In this document: positions 24,619 to 31,962 of the stretch, one piece after another | Layout of the letters: every line of letters begins with the position of its first letter | How positions within the stretch are numbered: the stretch's first letter is position 1 | Source of the DNA: Fimiplasma intestinipullorum | GTDB lineage: Bacteria; Bacillota_I; Bacilli_A; Erysipelotrichales; Coprobacillaceae | NCBI GenBank assembly: GCA_018715065.1 | Contig: DVMJ01000065.1 | Coordinates: forward strand, 1 to 64,000 | Direction: 5' to 3' | Length of the DNA: 64,000 nt | Notes under the pieces: generated by a model | The model's database searches: none | Seen by the model: only the letters and a program-made list of their open reading frames with translations | What the model was told of the DNA's origin: nothing | Made by a program: the position numbers and the translations under genes

Positions 24619-27429
24619 ATGGAAGAAACGTCTCAAGATAAAGTTGAAAGACAATCAGAGCATTTGGTGGCAGGCATTTTTGCGCATGTCGATGCGGGAA
24701 AAACGACGCTTGCAGAAAGTTTATTATATTGTGCAGGGGTCTTGAAAAAAAGAGGACGTGTCGATCATCGGGATGCCTTCTTAGATACGTATGATCTGGA
24801 AAGGGAGCGCGGCATTACGATTTTTGCGAAGCAGGCCCGCTTCGAGGCCGGCGGTTTTCAGTTTACCTTGTTGGATACACCGGGACATGTTGATTTTTCT
24901 TTGGAAATGGAACGGACCCTGCAGGTGCTCGATTATGCCATCCTGGTCATCAGCGGATCGCAGGGAATCCAGGGACATACGCGAACCGTATGGTCTTTAC
25001 TGGCGCATTATCATATTCCGACAGTTATTTTTGTAAACAAGATGGATCTAGCAGGAACAGACAAGACAAGCTTGCTTGCCCAATTACAGCAACAGCTTTC
25101 CACATCCTGCCTGGCTTACGATCTTACGGACGAAAAGACGTGTGAGGAACTATCTTTATTGGATGAAACACTGCTGGAAAAGTACTTGACGACAGGGAAT
25201 CTAGATCAAACGCTGCTGCAGACTTGCTTTGGGAATCGTCAATTTTTCCCTGTTTTCTTTGGCTCAGCACTCAAGTATGTAGGGATCCAGTCTTTTTTAG
25301 AGTCCTTTGTTTCCTTATGTGAACCTAAAACGTATCCTGATACATTGGGCTTGAAGGTCTTTAAGATCACGCGGGATAAGAAAACACGTCTGACGCTGGC
25401 TAAGGTGACAGGCGGTCATCTTTATCCTAAGACAATGCTGGAAGAGATTGATGAAAAAATCGATGAGATCCGTCTGTATTCAGGCAGCCAGTACGAGATG
25501 GTCCGTCAGGCAGAACCAGGTGAGATCGTGAGTCTGACCGGCTTGCAGACCACCTATGCCGGGCAGTCACTGGGCTGTGATCAAACGCCTTATCTGGGAA
25601 TGCTGGAACCCGTCTTAGTCTACCAGCTCGACTTTTGCGATGAGGTGGATGATTATGCCATGTATGGTGAACTCAAAACCTTGGAAGAGGAAATTCCGGA
25701 ACTGGAGATGCAGTGGAATGCTAAGAAACGTAAGATCTATGTGCGGGTGATGGGTGAAGTGCAAATGGAAATCTTGAAATCCCTGATTCTAGAAAGGTTA
25801 GGGGTATCTGTAGAGATGCATTCAGGCAATATCGTTTATCAGGAAACGATCACGCAAAAGGTTGAGGGGGTCGGCCATTTTGAGCCTTTACGTCACTATG
25901 CCGAGGTTCATCTTTTGTTAGAACCATTGCCGCGTGGATCCGGTGTTCAGATTGCCAGTCAGTTATCTTTGGATGAGCTGGAAGCTAACTGGCAGCACTT
26001 GATCCTGTCTCATTTAGAGAGCCGTCGGCATCCCGGGGTATTGACAGGAGCGGAGATCACCGATCTAAAGATTACCTTAGTTGCCGGTCGTGCACATTTG
26101 AAGCATACGGAAGGCGGTGATTTTCGTGAGGCAACCTATCGCGCTTTACGTCAGGGACTCATGAAGGCTAAATCTATTCTGTTAGAGCCGCTGTACCGTT
26201 TTACGATTGAAGTGCCCAATGAACGGGTCGGTCGGGCACTGGCCGATCTGACGCGTTTAGGTGGGACGTATGATGAACCCACCACCCAGGGCGAAATGAC
26301 GATCATTCAAGGAACTGGGCCGGTAGCGACATTGAAGGATTATCCTCAGGAAGTCATTAGCTATACCAAGGGACTGGGACGGGTCAGCTTCCAGCTGGAA
26401 GGGTATGCGCCATGCCATGATCAGGACAAGATCATGGCACAAAGCGGCTATGATCCGCTAGCTGATACAGAGAACCCTTGTGGTTCTGTTTTCTGCAGCC
26501 ATGGAGCAGGCTTTTATGTGCCTTATGATGAGGTGGAGAACTACATGCATCTTGAAGCCCGCTACCAGCCGCCAAGACCACAAAGCCAGATGACTAGAGA
26601 GATCCCTGTTTCTTTCGATGCGGAGGATGACCTCAAGCGCATCTTTACACGGACTTATGGAGAGTACGAGGATGAACGGTATCTCTTTCGCAGCCGCCAG
26701 GCCATTCATGAAGGCAAGAGCGAATTGGAGAAACTCAAGGCCGATACCACCAGTCAATCCTATTTATTGGTAGATGGCTATAATATTATCTTTAGCTGGG
26801 ATGAATTAAAGGAATTGGCCAAGACCAGTTTGGATGCTGCTCGCTTCCGCCTGATGGATATCCTCTGTAATTATCAGGGCTTGATTCAGGCCACATTGAT
26901 CCTGGTCTTTGATGCTTATAAGGTGCAGGGCAATCCAGGGATGGTCGAGAAGTATCATAATATTTACGTGGTGTATACCCGTGAAGCCGAGACGGCCGAT
27001 AATTATATTGAAAAGACGGTGCATGAAATCGGGCATCATCATCATGTCACGGTCGCTACCTCGGATGGGATGGAACAGTTGATCATTTTAGGACAAGGTG
27101 GCGTGCGCATCTCAGCACGGGGATTAAAAAAAGAAATCGATTTTGCGATGTCACGCTTAAGACAGGATCAATTAACCAATCCGTCCACCGATCAGAAAGG
27201 GACGTTATTAGAAAGCGCCAGCGAAGCAGATCAGGAAGTGCTGAAGGCCTGGCGTTTAGAAAAAAAGCCCCCGATGATTAATACAGGGGACTTGTCATCA
27301 GATGGAGCGGTAAAGGCTCATCGGGATGATCGTGATAGAAGAGCGCCAGGTCACGACCGACAAACTGATAATGCCAGGGGCATTTTTCTTCCGGCTGGAT
27401 CAGTCCAAAAGCGGGACCTTTGTGCTTGA
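24619..27429 (+). CDS. TetM/EF-G-like ribosomal GTPase fused to an NYN/YacP (Rae1-like) nuclease domain
   Basis: A 936-codon frame with RBS AAAGGAGGATCTTCG. The N-terminal 640 or so residues are a ribosomal-protection-type translation GTPase: GIFAHVDAGKTTL (G1), DTPGHVDF (G3), VNKMDL (G4), then EF-G-like domains II-V. After a linker, residues about 714-860 form an NYN domain of the YacP/Rae1 type: LLVDGYNIIFSWDEL, LILVFDAYK, TREAETADNYIE and VTVATSDGMEQ, keeping the acidic residues expected for catalysis. Bacillus subtilis Rae1 cuts mRNA in the ribosomal A site, the site TetM-like GTPases enter, so a ribosome-targeted nuclease is a reasonable inference. The last 50 or so residues (from about 887) are antisense to the VanY-like gene and look like read-out of a lost or shifted stop. 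Confidence 0.88.
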   Translation: MEETSQDKVERQSEHLVAGIFAHVDAGKTTLAESLLYCAGVLKKRGRVDHRDAFLDTYDLERERGITIFAKQARFEAGGFQFTLLDTPGHVDFSLEMERTLQVLDYAILVISGSQGIQGHTRTVWSLLAHYHIPTVIFVNKMDLAGTDKTSLLAQLQQQLSTSCLAYDLTDEKTCEELSLLDETLLEKYLTTGNLDQTLLQTCFGNRQFFPVFFGSALKYVGIQSFLESFVSLCEPKTYPDTLGLKVFKITRDKKTRLTLAKVTGGHLYPKTMLEEIDEKIDEIRLYSGSQYEMVRQAEPGEIVSLTGLQTTYAGQSLGCDQTPYLGMLEPVLVYQLDFCDEVDDYAMYGELKTLEEEIPELEMQWNAKKRKIYVRVMGEVQMEILKSLILERLGVSVEMHSGNIVYQETITQKVEGVGHFEPLRHYAEVHLLLEPLPRGSGVQIASQLSLDELEANWQHLILSHLESRRHPGVLTGAEITDLKITLVAGRAHLKHTEGGDFREATYRALRQGLMKAKSILLEPLYRFTIEVPNERVGRALADLTRLGGTYDEPTTQGEMTIIQGTGPVATLKDYPQEVISYTKGLGRVSFQLEGYAPCHDQDKIMAQSGYDPLADTENPCGSVFCSHGAGFYVPYDEVENYMHLEARYQPPRPQSQMTREIPVSFDAEDDLKRIFTRTYGEYEDERYLFRSRQAIHEGKSELEKLKADTTSQSYLLVDGYNIIFSWDELKELAKTSLDAARFRLMDILCNYQGLIQATLILVFDAYKVQGNPGMVEKYHNIYVVYTREAETADNYIEKTVHEIGHHHHVTVATSDGMEQLIILGQGGVRISARGLKKEIDFAMSRLRQDQLTNPSTDQKGTLLESASEADQEVLKAWRLEKKPPMINTGDLSSDGAVKAHRDDRDRRAPGHDRQTDNARGIFLPAGSVQKRDLCA
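27260..27293 (-). terminator. intrinsic terminator of the minus-strand VanY-like operon
   Basis: On the minus strand AGTCCCC pairs with GGGGGCT (one G-U) around a 13-nt loop and is followed by T7 (the A7 run at 27260-27266). The VanY-like stop codon lies in the loop. Confidence 0.72.
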
Positions 27430-27727
27430 GATAGAGATAGAGGGGACTATTGGCGTAATGCAGATAGTCTTTTCTTTCATCCAGAAGATCGACACAGATC
27501 CCAGCTTGGTGGTAATCCTCATGGCAGTCGAATGGATAATGCTCTGGGTAGCGTTTTTTGATCTGCAGGCTATCGTGTAAAGAACGATACGCCGAGACGA
27601 CGACCATTTCAAGGTAGAGTTCATGCGCCTGCCAATAGAGTGCTTCTAAAGCAATCTTGGTCTGAGCGGTCATCAGATGCCCTTGAAAGGAAACCAGATG
27701 TTTAGGCAGATAGGTCGCTTCAAGCAT
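27278..27727 (-). CDS. M15 (VanY-like) D-alanyl-D-alanine carboxypeptidase
   Basis: A compact 149-residue domain with the M15 zinc-peptidase motifs in order: VVSAYRS, HQAGICVDL (first His and Asp ligands, like the usual SxHxxGxAxD) and CPWHYQFVG (last His ligand; an acidic EEK precedes it). It has no signal peptide, which is odd for an enzyme trimming peptidoglycan stems, so it may be cytoplasmic or act on muropeptides. It overlaps the preceding small gene by 8 bp (translational coupling). Its last 152 bases are antisense to the tail of the TetM-NYN frame, and its conserved PWHY motif lies inside that overlap, supporting this strand as the real coding one there. Confidence 0.82.
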   Translation of the reverse strand: MLEATYLPKHLVSFQGHLMTAQTKIALEALYWQAHELYLEMVVVSAYRSLHDSLQIKKRYPEHYPFDCHEDYHQAGICVDLLDERKDYLHYANSPLYLYLKHKGPAFGLIQPEEKCPWHYQFVGRDLALFYHDHPDEPLPLHLMTSPLY

Positions 27728-27929
27728 GACGCTGCACCTCCTCTAGTAAGGTTTCCAGCTCGGGGGCACTCGTGCAAGGCTTGAGTTGTTTCTGGTAGGC
27801 GATTGGCCAGTGCAGGATATCGTAATATTCCAGCTGAAGATGGTGGGGCGATTGGCGTCGTCGCGCCAGTTTGAGCTTGGATAAAGCTTGCGCATGTTTT
27901 TCGTGATAAAAATAGATCTGTTGATGCAT
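27720..27929 (-). CDS. small basic protein of unknown function (69 aa)
   Basis: Starts at ATG 27929 with GGGAGG about 8 nt upstream. The longer in-frame extension back to 28103 runs through the neighbouring GH31 gene and is rejected. The product is His/Gln/Lys/Arg-rich (QIYFYHEKHAQALSKLKLA, then RRRQSPHHLQLEYYD), with no membrane helix or recognised domain. It overlaps the VanY-like start by 8 bp, so the two are co-translated. Its ribosome-binding site is part of the terminator stem of the upstream GH31 gene. Confidence 0.62.
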   Translation of the reverse strand: MHQQIYFYHEKHAQALSKLKLARRRQSPHHLQLEYYDILHWPIAYQKQLKPCTSAPELETLLEEVQRHA

Positions 27930-27935
27930 ATGTAA

Positions 27936-27967
27936 AACCTCCCTGCTTCTATATACGCAGGGAGGTT
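27936..27967 (-). terminator. GH31 terminator whose 3' arm contains the next gene's Shine-Dalgarno
   Basis: A perfect 11-bp inverted repeat, AACCTCCCTGC and GCAGGGAGGTT on the minus strand, with a 10-nt loop and a TTTTA tail. GGGAGG of the 3' arm is the RBS of the 69-residue gene. Read-through RNA would fold its own RBS away. Confidence 0.8.
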
Positions 27968-27972
27968 GTGGG

Positions 27973-29991
27973 TTAGAACTGAAAATGATCAAGCAGAAGG
28001 GCCTTGTCTTTTGTGAAAAGTGGCAGGGAGAAGTAGTTATATTGTTCCTGATACCAGCGGCCGCCTTCCCTTTTTTCATGACTGAGCAAATGATACCATT
28101 CACCCTCAGGTAAATAATAGGAGACTAGGCCTTCTTCATTAAAGACCGGTGCGACTAAAATCTTGTCCCCTAACATATATTGGGTATCGAGGTAACGACA
28201 GGTAAGATCGTTCGGGAATTCCAGCCACATGGCTCTGAGGATCGGCCAGCCTTTTTCATGCGCCTCTTTTCCTTTGGCAATGAGATAAGGCATGAGGGCT
28301 TCTTTGATGCGGGTAAAATGTCTTAATACATCAGAGGCTTCTTCGTCAAAGAGCCAGGGAACCCGATAGCTTGAACTGCCGTGAAGACGGGAGTGACTGG
28401 AAAGCAGGCCAAAGGCTACCCAGCGCTTATAGAGATCAGGCGTACTGGTGTCTTCAAAACCACTGATATCATGGCTCCAGTAACCAAATCCGCCCAGTCC
28501 CAGGCTAAGGCCGCCGCGTAATGTTTCGGCCATGCTTTCATAGGTGCTTGAGCAGTCCCCGCCCCAATGCAGTGGGAATTTTTGACAGGTAGCTGTCGCA
28601 CTGCGGCTGAAGAGGACTGCTTCGCCTTTTCCTCTTTCTTCCTCAAGTACTTCAAAGACGGCCTGATTATAAAGATAAGTATAATAATTATGCATTTTCA
28701 CTGGATCACTGCCGTCATGATAATGCACATGGGTCGGGATGCGTTCACCAAAGTCGGTCTTGAAGCAGTCCACTCCCTGTGCCAACAATCTTCTCAGATG
28801 AGACTGATACCAGGCTTTGGCTTCAGGATGGGTGAAATCGACGATGCCCATACCTGCTTGCCACAGGTCGGTCTGAAAGATGGTCCCATTTGTATTTTTG
28901 AGAAGGTAGCCTTTGGTCATGGCCTCTTTAAATAAAGGCGATTTTTGGGCAATATAAGGGTTGATCCAGACGCAGATATGCAGTCCCTGCTGTTTCAGTC
29001 TGGCAAGCATCCCTTCAGGGTCATGGAACATGGTGCCATCCCACTCAAAATTACACCACTCTGATTCTTTCATCCAGAAACAGTCAAAATGGAAGACGTT
29101 GAAAGGCAGGTCACGCTGTTTCATCCCGTCAATAAAGGATTGAATGGTCTTCTCGTCATAATCGGTCGTAAATGAGGTGGAAAGCCAAAGACCGTAGGAC
29201 CAATCCGGTAAAAGGGCAGGACGACCACTGCGGAAGGTATAGCGTTCCAAAACCGCTTTAGGGTCATCTCCGGAGATGATATCATAACCGAGCGACTGGC
29301 CCGGAACGGTGAAGCTGACACGGCTGACGACTTCACTGGCTACTTCAAAAGAGACATCTTCGCATTTGGTGACAAAGACACCATAGTTTTGACTGGTAAG
29401 GTAGAATGGCACATTTTTATAGGCCTGTTCGGAGCAGGTACCGCCATCGGCCTGCCACATATCGACCGTCTGACCGTTTTTCACAAATGGCCCAAATCGC
29501 TCGCCTAAACCATAGACGGTTTCACCAACGCTTAAACTTAGCTGTTCGCGCATATAACTTTGCTTATTTTCATCGGTGATCCAGGCTGAGGCTTTTGAAG
29601 GTGACGTGGTCAGTTTTTTGCCTTTGTAATAAAACGTCAGCTGATAAGGAGACTTGTGGATGACCAGAACCAGATCTTCCTGTTTAAGAATGAGACAGTC
29701 GGCTTGTTCTTCGAGTGTCAGTTCCGTCTTTTCTTCCTTTAAGTCATAGAATGGTCCTGGTTTACAGGCGCCTAAATGGTGAACGTGCTCGATATGCAAA
29801 ATATTCTTACATGGGGCAGTGATGGATAGAGTCGACATCGTGAGATTCAGGGTATCCCCACGGTTTTGAATTGGACGGTGAGGAACATAGAGTGTCAGGG
29901 TGTGGCCATCGAAATCATAGCTGCGTACCTCTAGTGGACGACTGACAACGCAGCCGGCTTTATCCAGCCAGAATCCATTGGAAAATTTCAT
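27973..29991 (-). CDS. yicI: alpha-xylosidase (GH31, YicI-like)
   Basis: A 672-residue enzyme starting at ATG 29991 with AAAGGAGGATC upstream. It opens with the YicI-type MKFSNGFWLDKAG. Catalytic signatures are CFKTDFGERIP (nucleophile Asp), SRSATATCQKFPLHWGGDC (with the acid/base Asp) and FGYWSHDISGFE. These features point to alpha-xylosidase rather than alpha-glucosidase within GH31; it removes alpha-xylosyl residues from xyloglucan-type oligosaccharides, in the cytoplasm since no signal peptide is seen. It has its own promoter region divergent from the ThrE-type genes, with TATAAT near 30022-30027 on the minus strand. No transporter is adjacent. Confidence 0.92.
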   Translation of the reverse strand: MKFSNGFWLDKAGCVVSRPLEVRSYDFDGHTLTLYVPHRPIQNRGDTLNLTMSTLSITAPCKNILHIEHVHHLGACKPGPFYDLKEEKTELTLEEQADCLILKQEDLVLVIHKSPYQLTFYYKGKKLTTSPSKASAWITDENKQSYMREQLSLSVGETVYGLGERFGPFVKNGQTVDMWQADGGTCSEQAYKNVPFYLTSQNYGVFVTKCEDVSFEVASEVVSRVSFTVPGQSLGYDIISGDDPKAVLERYTFRSGRPALLPDWSYGLWLSTSFTTDYDEKTIQSFIDGMKQRDLPFNVFHFDCFWMKESEWCNFEWDGTMFHDPEGMLARLKQQGLHICVWINPYIAQKSPLFKEAMTKGYLLKNTNGTIFQTDLWQAGMGIVDFTHPEAKAWYQSHLRRLLAQGVDCFKTDFGERIPTHVHYHDGSDPVKMHNYYTYLYNQAVFEVLEEERGKGEAVLFSRSATATCQKFPLHWGGDCSSTYESMAETLRGGLSLGLGGFGYWSHDISGFEDTSTPDLYKRWVAFGLLSSHSRLHGSSSYRVPWLFDEEASDVLRHFTRIKEALMPYLIAKGKEAHEKGWPILRAMWLEFPNDLTCRYLDTQYMLGDKILVAPVFNEEGLVSYYLPEGEWYHLLSHEKREGGRWYQEQYNYFSLPLFTKDKALLLDHFQF

Positions 29992-30095
29992 AGATAGATC
30001 CTCCTTTGTGTTTATAAGTCTATTATAACATATTCCTTCTTGCATCATTTTCAAAAATGAATATAATCATGTTAGAATACGCTTGAAAAGGATGG

Positions 30096-30881
30096 GTGTT
30101 TGGATTGGAAAATATACAGGAAATTGTAGATATGGTGGTGGATGCAGGAAGGATCATGCTGGAGAGCGGCTCAGAGATCTATCGCAGTGAGGAGACCATG
30201 GTGCGGATAGCCCGCTGTTATGGACTGGAGTCCATTGACATTTTTACGTTAGCGACATGCATCTATGTCACTTGTGAGATCGAAGGAAATTCATATACAC
30301 GTATCAAGCGGGTCCGCCCGAAGATGACGGATCTTTCCCGTATCTCGCGCATCAATCAGCTCAGTCGTGATCTGGAAAAAATGCCGCTTGCTTTAAACGA
30401 CTGTAAACAAAAATTGGCACAAATTGAGAAGCGCTCCCGTTTTTCAGCGCAGATGGTGGCCCTGACCATGGCGCTTGCCTGTGCGGTCTTTGCTTTTATG
30501 CTGGAGAGTTGTACGCTAAAGGATGTTCTCTGTACCGGGGTCGTTTCCTATTTGGCTTATTGGGTGCTGGCATACCTGAATCGTTTTCCCAGTCTTCATC
30601 TGATGGTCAAAAATGCGATGGTGGCGATGGTCATCGCTTTGGGAGCCATCCTCTGCATTGAGACAGGCATCGGTAGGAGCATGGATGCGATTATTATTGG
30701 TGGGATCATGCTCTTAGTTCCCGGTGTGGCCCTGACCAATGCCTTTCGGGATATCTTGAATGGGGATATTCTTTCAGGGGTCATCCGCATCGTTGAGGCG
30801 ATTATTATTGCCATCGGGATCGCGTTAGGTGTGGGTATTGTCTTATTCTTCTATACGTATGGATTGGGGGCTCTGGGATGA
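30096..30881 (+). CDS. threonine/serine exporter family protein, ThrE N-terminal domain (PF06738 type)
   Basis: About 261 residues. A cytoplasmic N-terminal part (IVDMVVDAGRIMLESGSEIYRSEETM, shown in short pieces typical of DUF1212) is followed by five or so transmembrane helices from about 118 to the end. In Corynebacterium ThrE the two halves are one protein; here the C-terminal half is the next gene with a 4-bp overlap, so together they probably form one exporter. The start is uncertain: GTG 30096 is used here, but TTG 30105 gives the more usual MENIQEI N-terminus. A -10-like TAGAAT lies near 30073. Confidence 0.85.
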   Translation: MFGLENIQEIVDMVVDAGRIMLESGSEIYRSEETMVRIARCYGLESIDIFTLATCIYVTCEIEGNSYTRIKRVRPKMTDLSRISRINQLSRDLEKMPLALNDCKQKLAQIEKRSRFSAQMVALTMALACAVFAFMLESCTLKDVLCTGVVSYLAYWVLAYLNRFPSLHLMVKNAMVAMVIALGAILCIETGIGRSMDAIIIGGIMLLVPGVALTNAFRDILNGDILSGVIRIVEAIIIAIGIALGVGIVLFFYTYGLGALG

Positions 30882-31315
30882 TCGTTCAGTTTATTGCCGG
30901 TGTGGTTTCCTGTATCGGTTTTGCATATTTATTTAATTGCCCGCAAAAAGCGATCCTTAAGGCCGCCATCGTTGGCGGACTGGGTTGGCTGATGTATGAT
31001 TATGCGGTTCATTTCTGGCACTTAAGTGTGGTCGTGTCGACTTTCTTAGGAACACTGGTTTTGGCTATTGGCTGTGAGATCCTGGCTCGTATAGAGAAAG
31101 ATGCCGTGACCATCTTTATCATTCCGGCCATTCTGCCGCTGGTGCCGGGAGCAGGTTTATATTATACTCTGCTTTATTTCATCGAAGGGGAGTTCAGTCT
31201 GGCAGCCGCCAAAGGATTCGATACTTTAGGCTGTGCTGCCGGTATCGCAATCGGGATCATCTTTGTTTCCAGCCTGACCCGCTTTCTCACGCATTTACGT
31301 AAAGGAGGTCGTTAA
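30878..31315 (+). CDS. threonine/serine exporter family protein, ThrE_2 (PF12821 type)
   Basis: A 145-residue membrane protein of four or five helices with the conserved IIPAILPLVPGAGLYYTLLYFI segment seen in pieces typical of ThrE_2/DUF3815. It overlaps the previous ThrE half by ATGA and is followed immediately by the next gene, so the three are one operon. It should complete the split exporter. The substrate is inferred only from the family. Confidence 0.86.
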   Translation: MIVQFIAGVVSCIGFAYLFNCPQKAILKAAIVGGLGWLMYDYAVHFWHLSVVVSTFLGTLVLAIGCEILARIEKDAVTIFIIPAILPLVPGAGLYYTLLYFIEGEFSLAAAKGFDTLGCAAGIAIGIIFVSSLTRFLTHLRKGGR

Positions 31316-31804
31316 ATGGCTAAACAGCAGGCATTTTCTATGTTTCTGATCTATCTCATCCTCGTGTTTGGACTGGCTCTGGTTCAATACATTCTTTTGC
31401 ACTACGAAAGTTTTATTGGAACCTGGCTGGGAAATCTGTTTACCTTCATGGTTGCATTGACGTTTTTAGGTGGGTGTGTCATGCTCAGCTTGAAAGCGCG
31501 TGCCTTACCTTTTCCTAAGTGGTTGCTTTTCTTTCTATGCTGTTTTTTATATATCCTTCTTTATATGGAGATTGAGGCGCTGACGACGATCTTCTTTGTC
31601 ACGCTTGACAAAGAGATGATTGAGGCCATCAACCTTTCGGTCTACGAGAGTCAGGATGTCATCTACATGCTTTTGAGTGAGATTCCTTCTCAGTGGTGGC
31701 GGCTAGTCACGCTAGCAGATGTGAGTCATCTTCTTGATGTAGCCCTGACAACGATTTATGATGCCGCTTTCTTATCTGCTTTCTTTGTTTTTTGGAAAGA
31801 TTAA
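31316..31804 (+). CDS. four-helix membrane protein of unknown function
   Basis: A 162-residue protein whose ATG directly follows the preceding stop (RBS AAAGGAGGTC). It has hydrophobic helices at about 8-28, 38-60, 68-90 and 140-160, with a less hydrophobic loop in which MIEAINLSVYESQDVIYM is visible. I do not recognise a family. Its place in the ThrE-type operon suggests a role with the exporter, but nothing in the sequence confirms that. Confidence 0.7.
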   Translation: MAKQQAFSMFLIYLILVFGLALVQYILLHYESFIGTWLGNLFTFMVALTFLGGCVMLSLKARALPFPKWLLFFLCCFLYILLYMEIEALTTIFFVTLDKEMIEAINLSVYESQDVIYMLLSEIPSQWWRLVTLADVSHLLDVALTTIYDAAFLSAFFVFWKD

Positions 31805-31806
31805 GG

Positions 31807-31835
31807 TTGAGACTCGCGCCCAATCTGTGTATAAT
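31807..31835 (+). promoter_or_regulatory. sigma-A promoter of the glutamine synthetase III leader
   Basis: TTGAGA (31807-31812) and TATAAT (31830-31835) with 17-bp spacing. The start point near 31842 would fall just at the leader ORF's RBS. Confidence 0.78.
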
Positions 31836-31855
31836 AGGGGGCAAGAGGTGGTTGA

Positions 31856-31915
31856 ATGAAGAAAGTGGCAAATAGAAATTCTTTATTTAAGCAACTTCTT
31901 TCTAGACGTTTTTAA
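31856..31915 (+). CDS. 19-codon leader ORF upstream of glutamine synthetase III
   Basis: ATG 31856 with AGAGGTGG at 31844-31851; the product is MKKVANRNSLFKQLLSRRF. It lies between a clear promoter and a terminator-like hairpin that begins within its stop codon, the usual layout of a translated attenuator. It is short, basic and not enriched in Gln codons (one CAA), so the sensed condition is not obvious. It may be regulatory rather than functional as a peptide. Confidence 0.5.
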   Translation: MKKVANRNSLFKQLLSRRF

Positions 31916-31942
31916 GCGTAACTTTTTAGTGCGCTTTTTTTC
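31914..31942 (+). terminator. attenuator-like terminator ahead of glutamine synthetase III
   Basis: AAGCG-TA-ACT pairs with AGT-G-CGCTT, followed by a T-tract to 31941. It ends about 20 bp before the glnN start, so it would stop transcription before the gene unless disrupted, for instance by ribosomes at the leader stop. Confidence 0.65.
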
Positions 31943-31962
31943 TTAAATAAAAGGAGGAAACT

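Noticed and set aside
27260..27290. Programmed -1 frameshift in the TetM-NYN frame
   Set aside because: The A_AAA_AAG heptamer is also the T-tract of a minus-strand terminator, which is the simpler explanation.
27930..28103. N-terminal extension of the 69-residue protein
   Set aside because: It runs through the terminator and 3' end of the GH31 gene; the RBS supports ATG 27929.
31840..31962. glnA-type glutamine riboswitch
   Set aside because: None of its conserved core could be found; the leader ORF and hairpin explain the region better.
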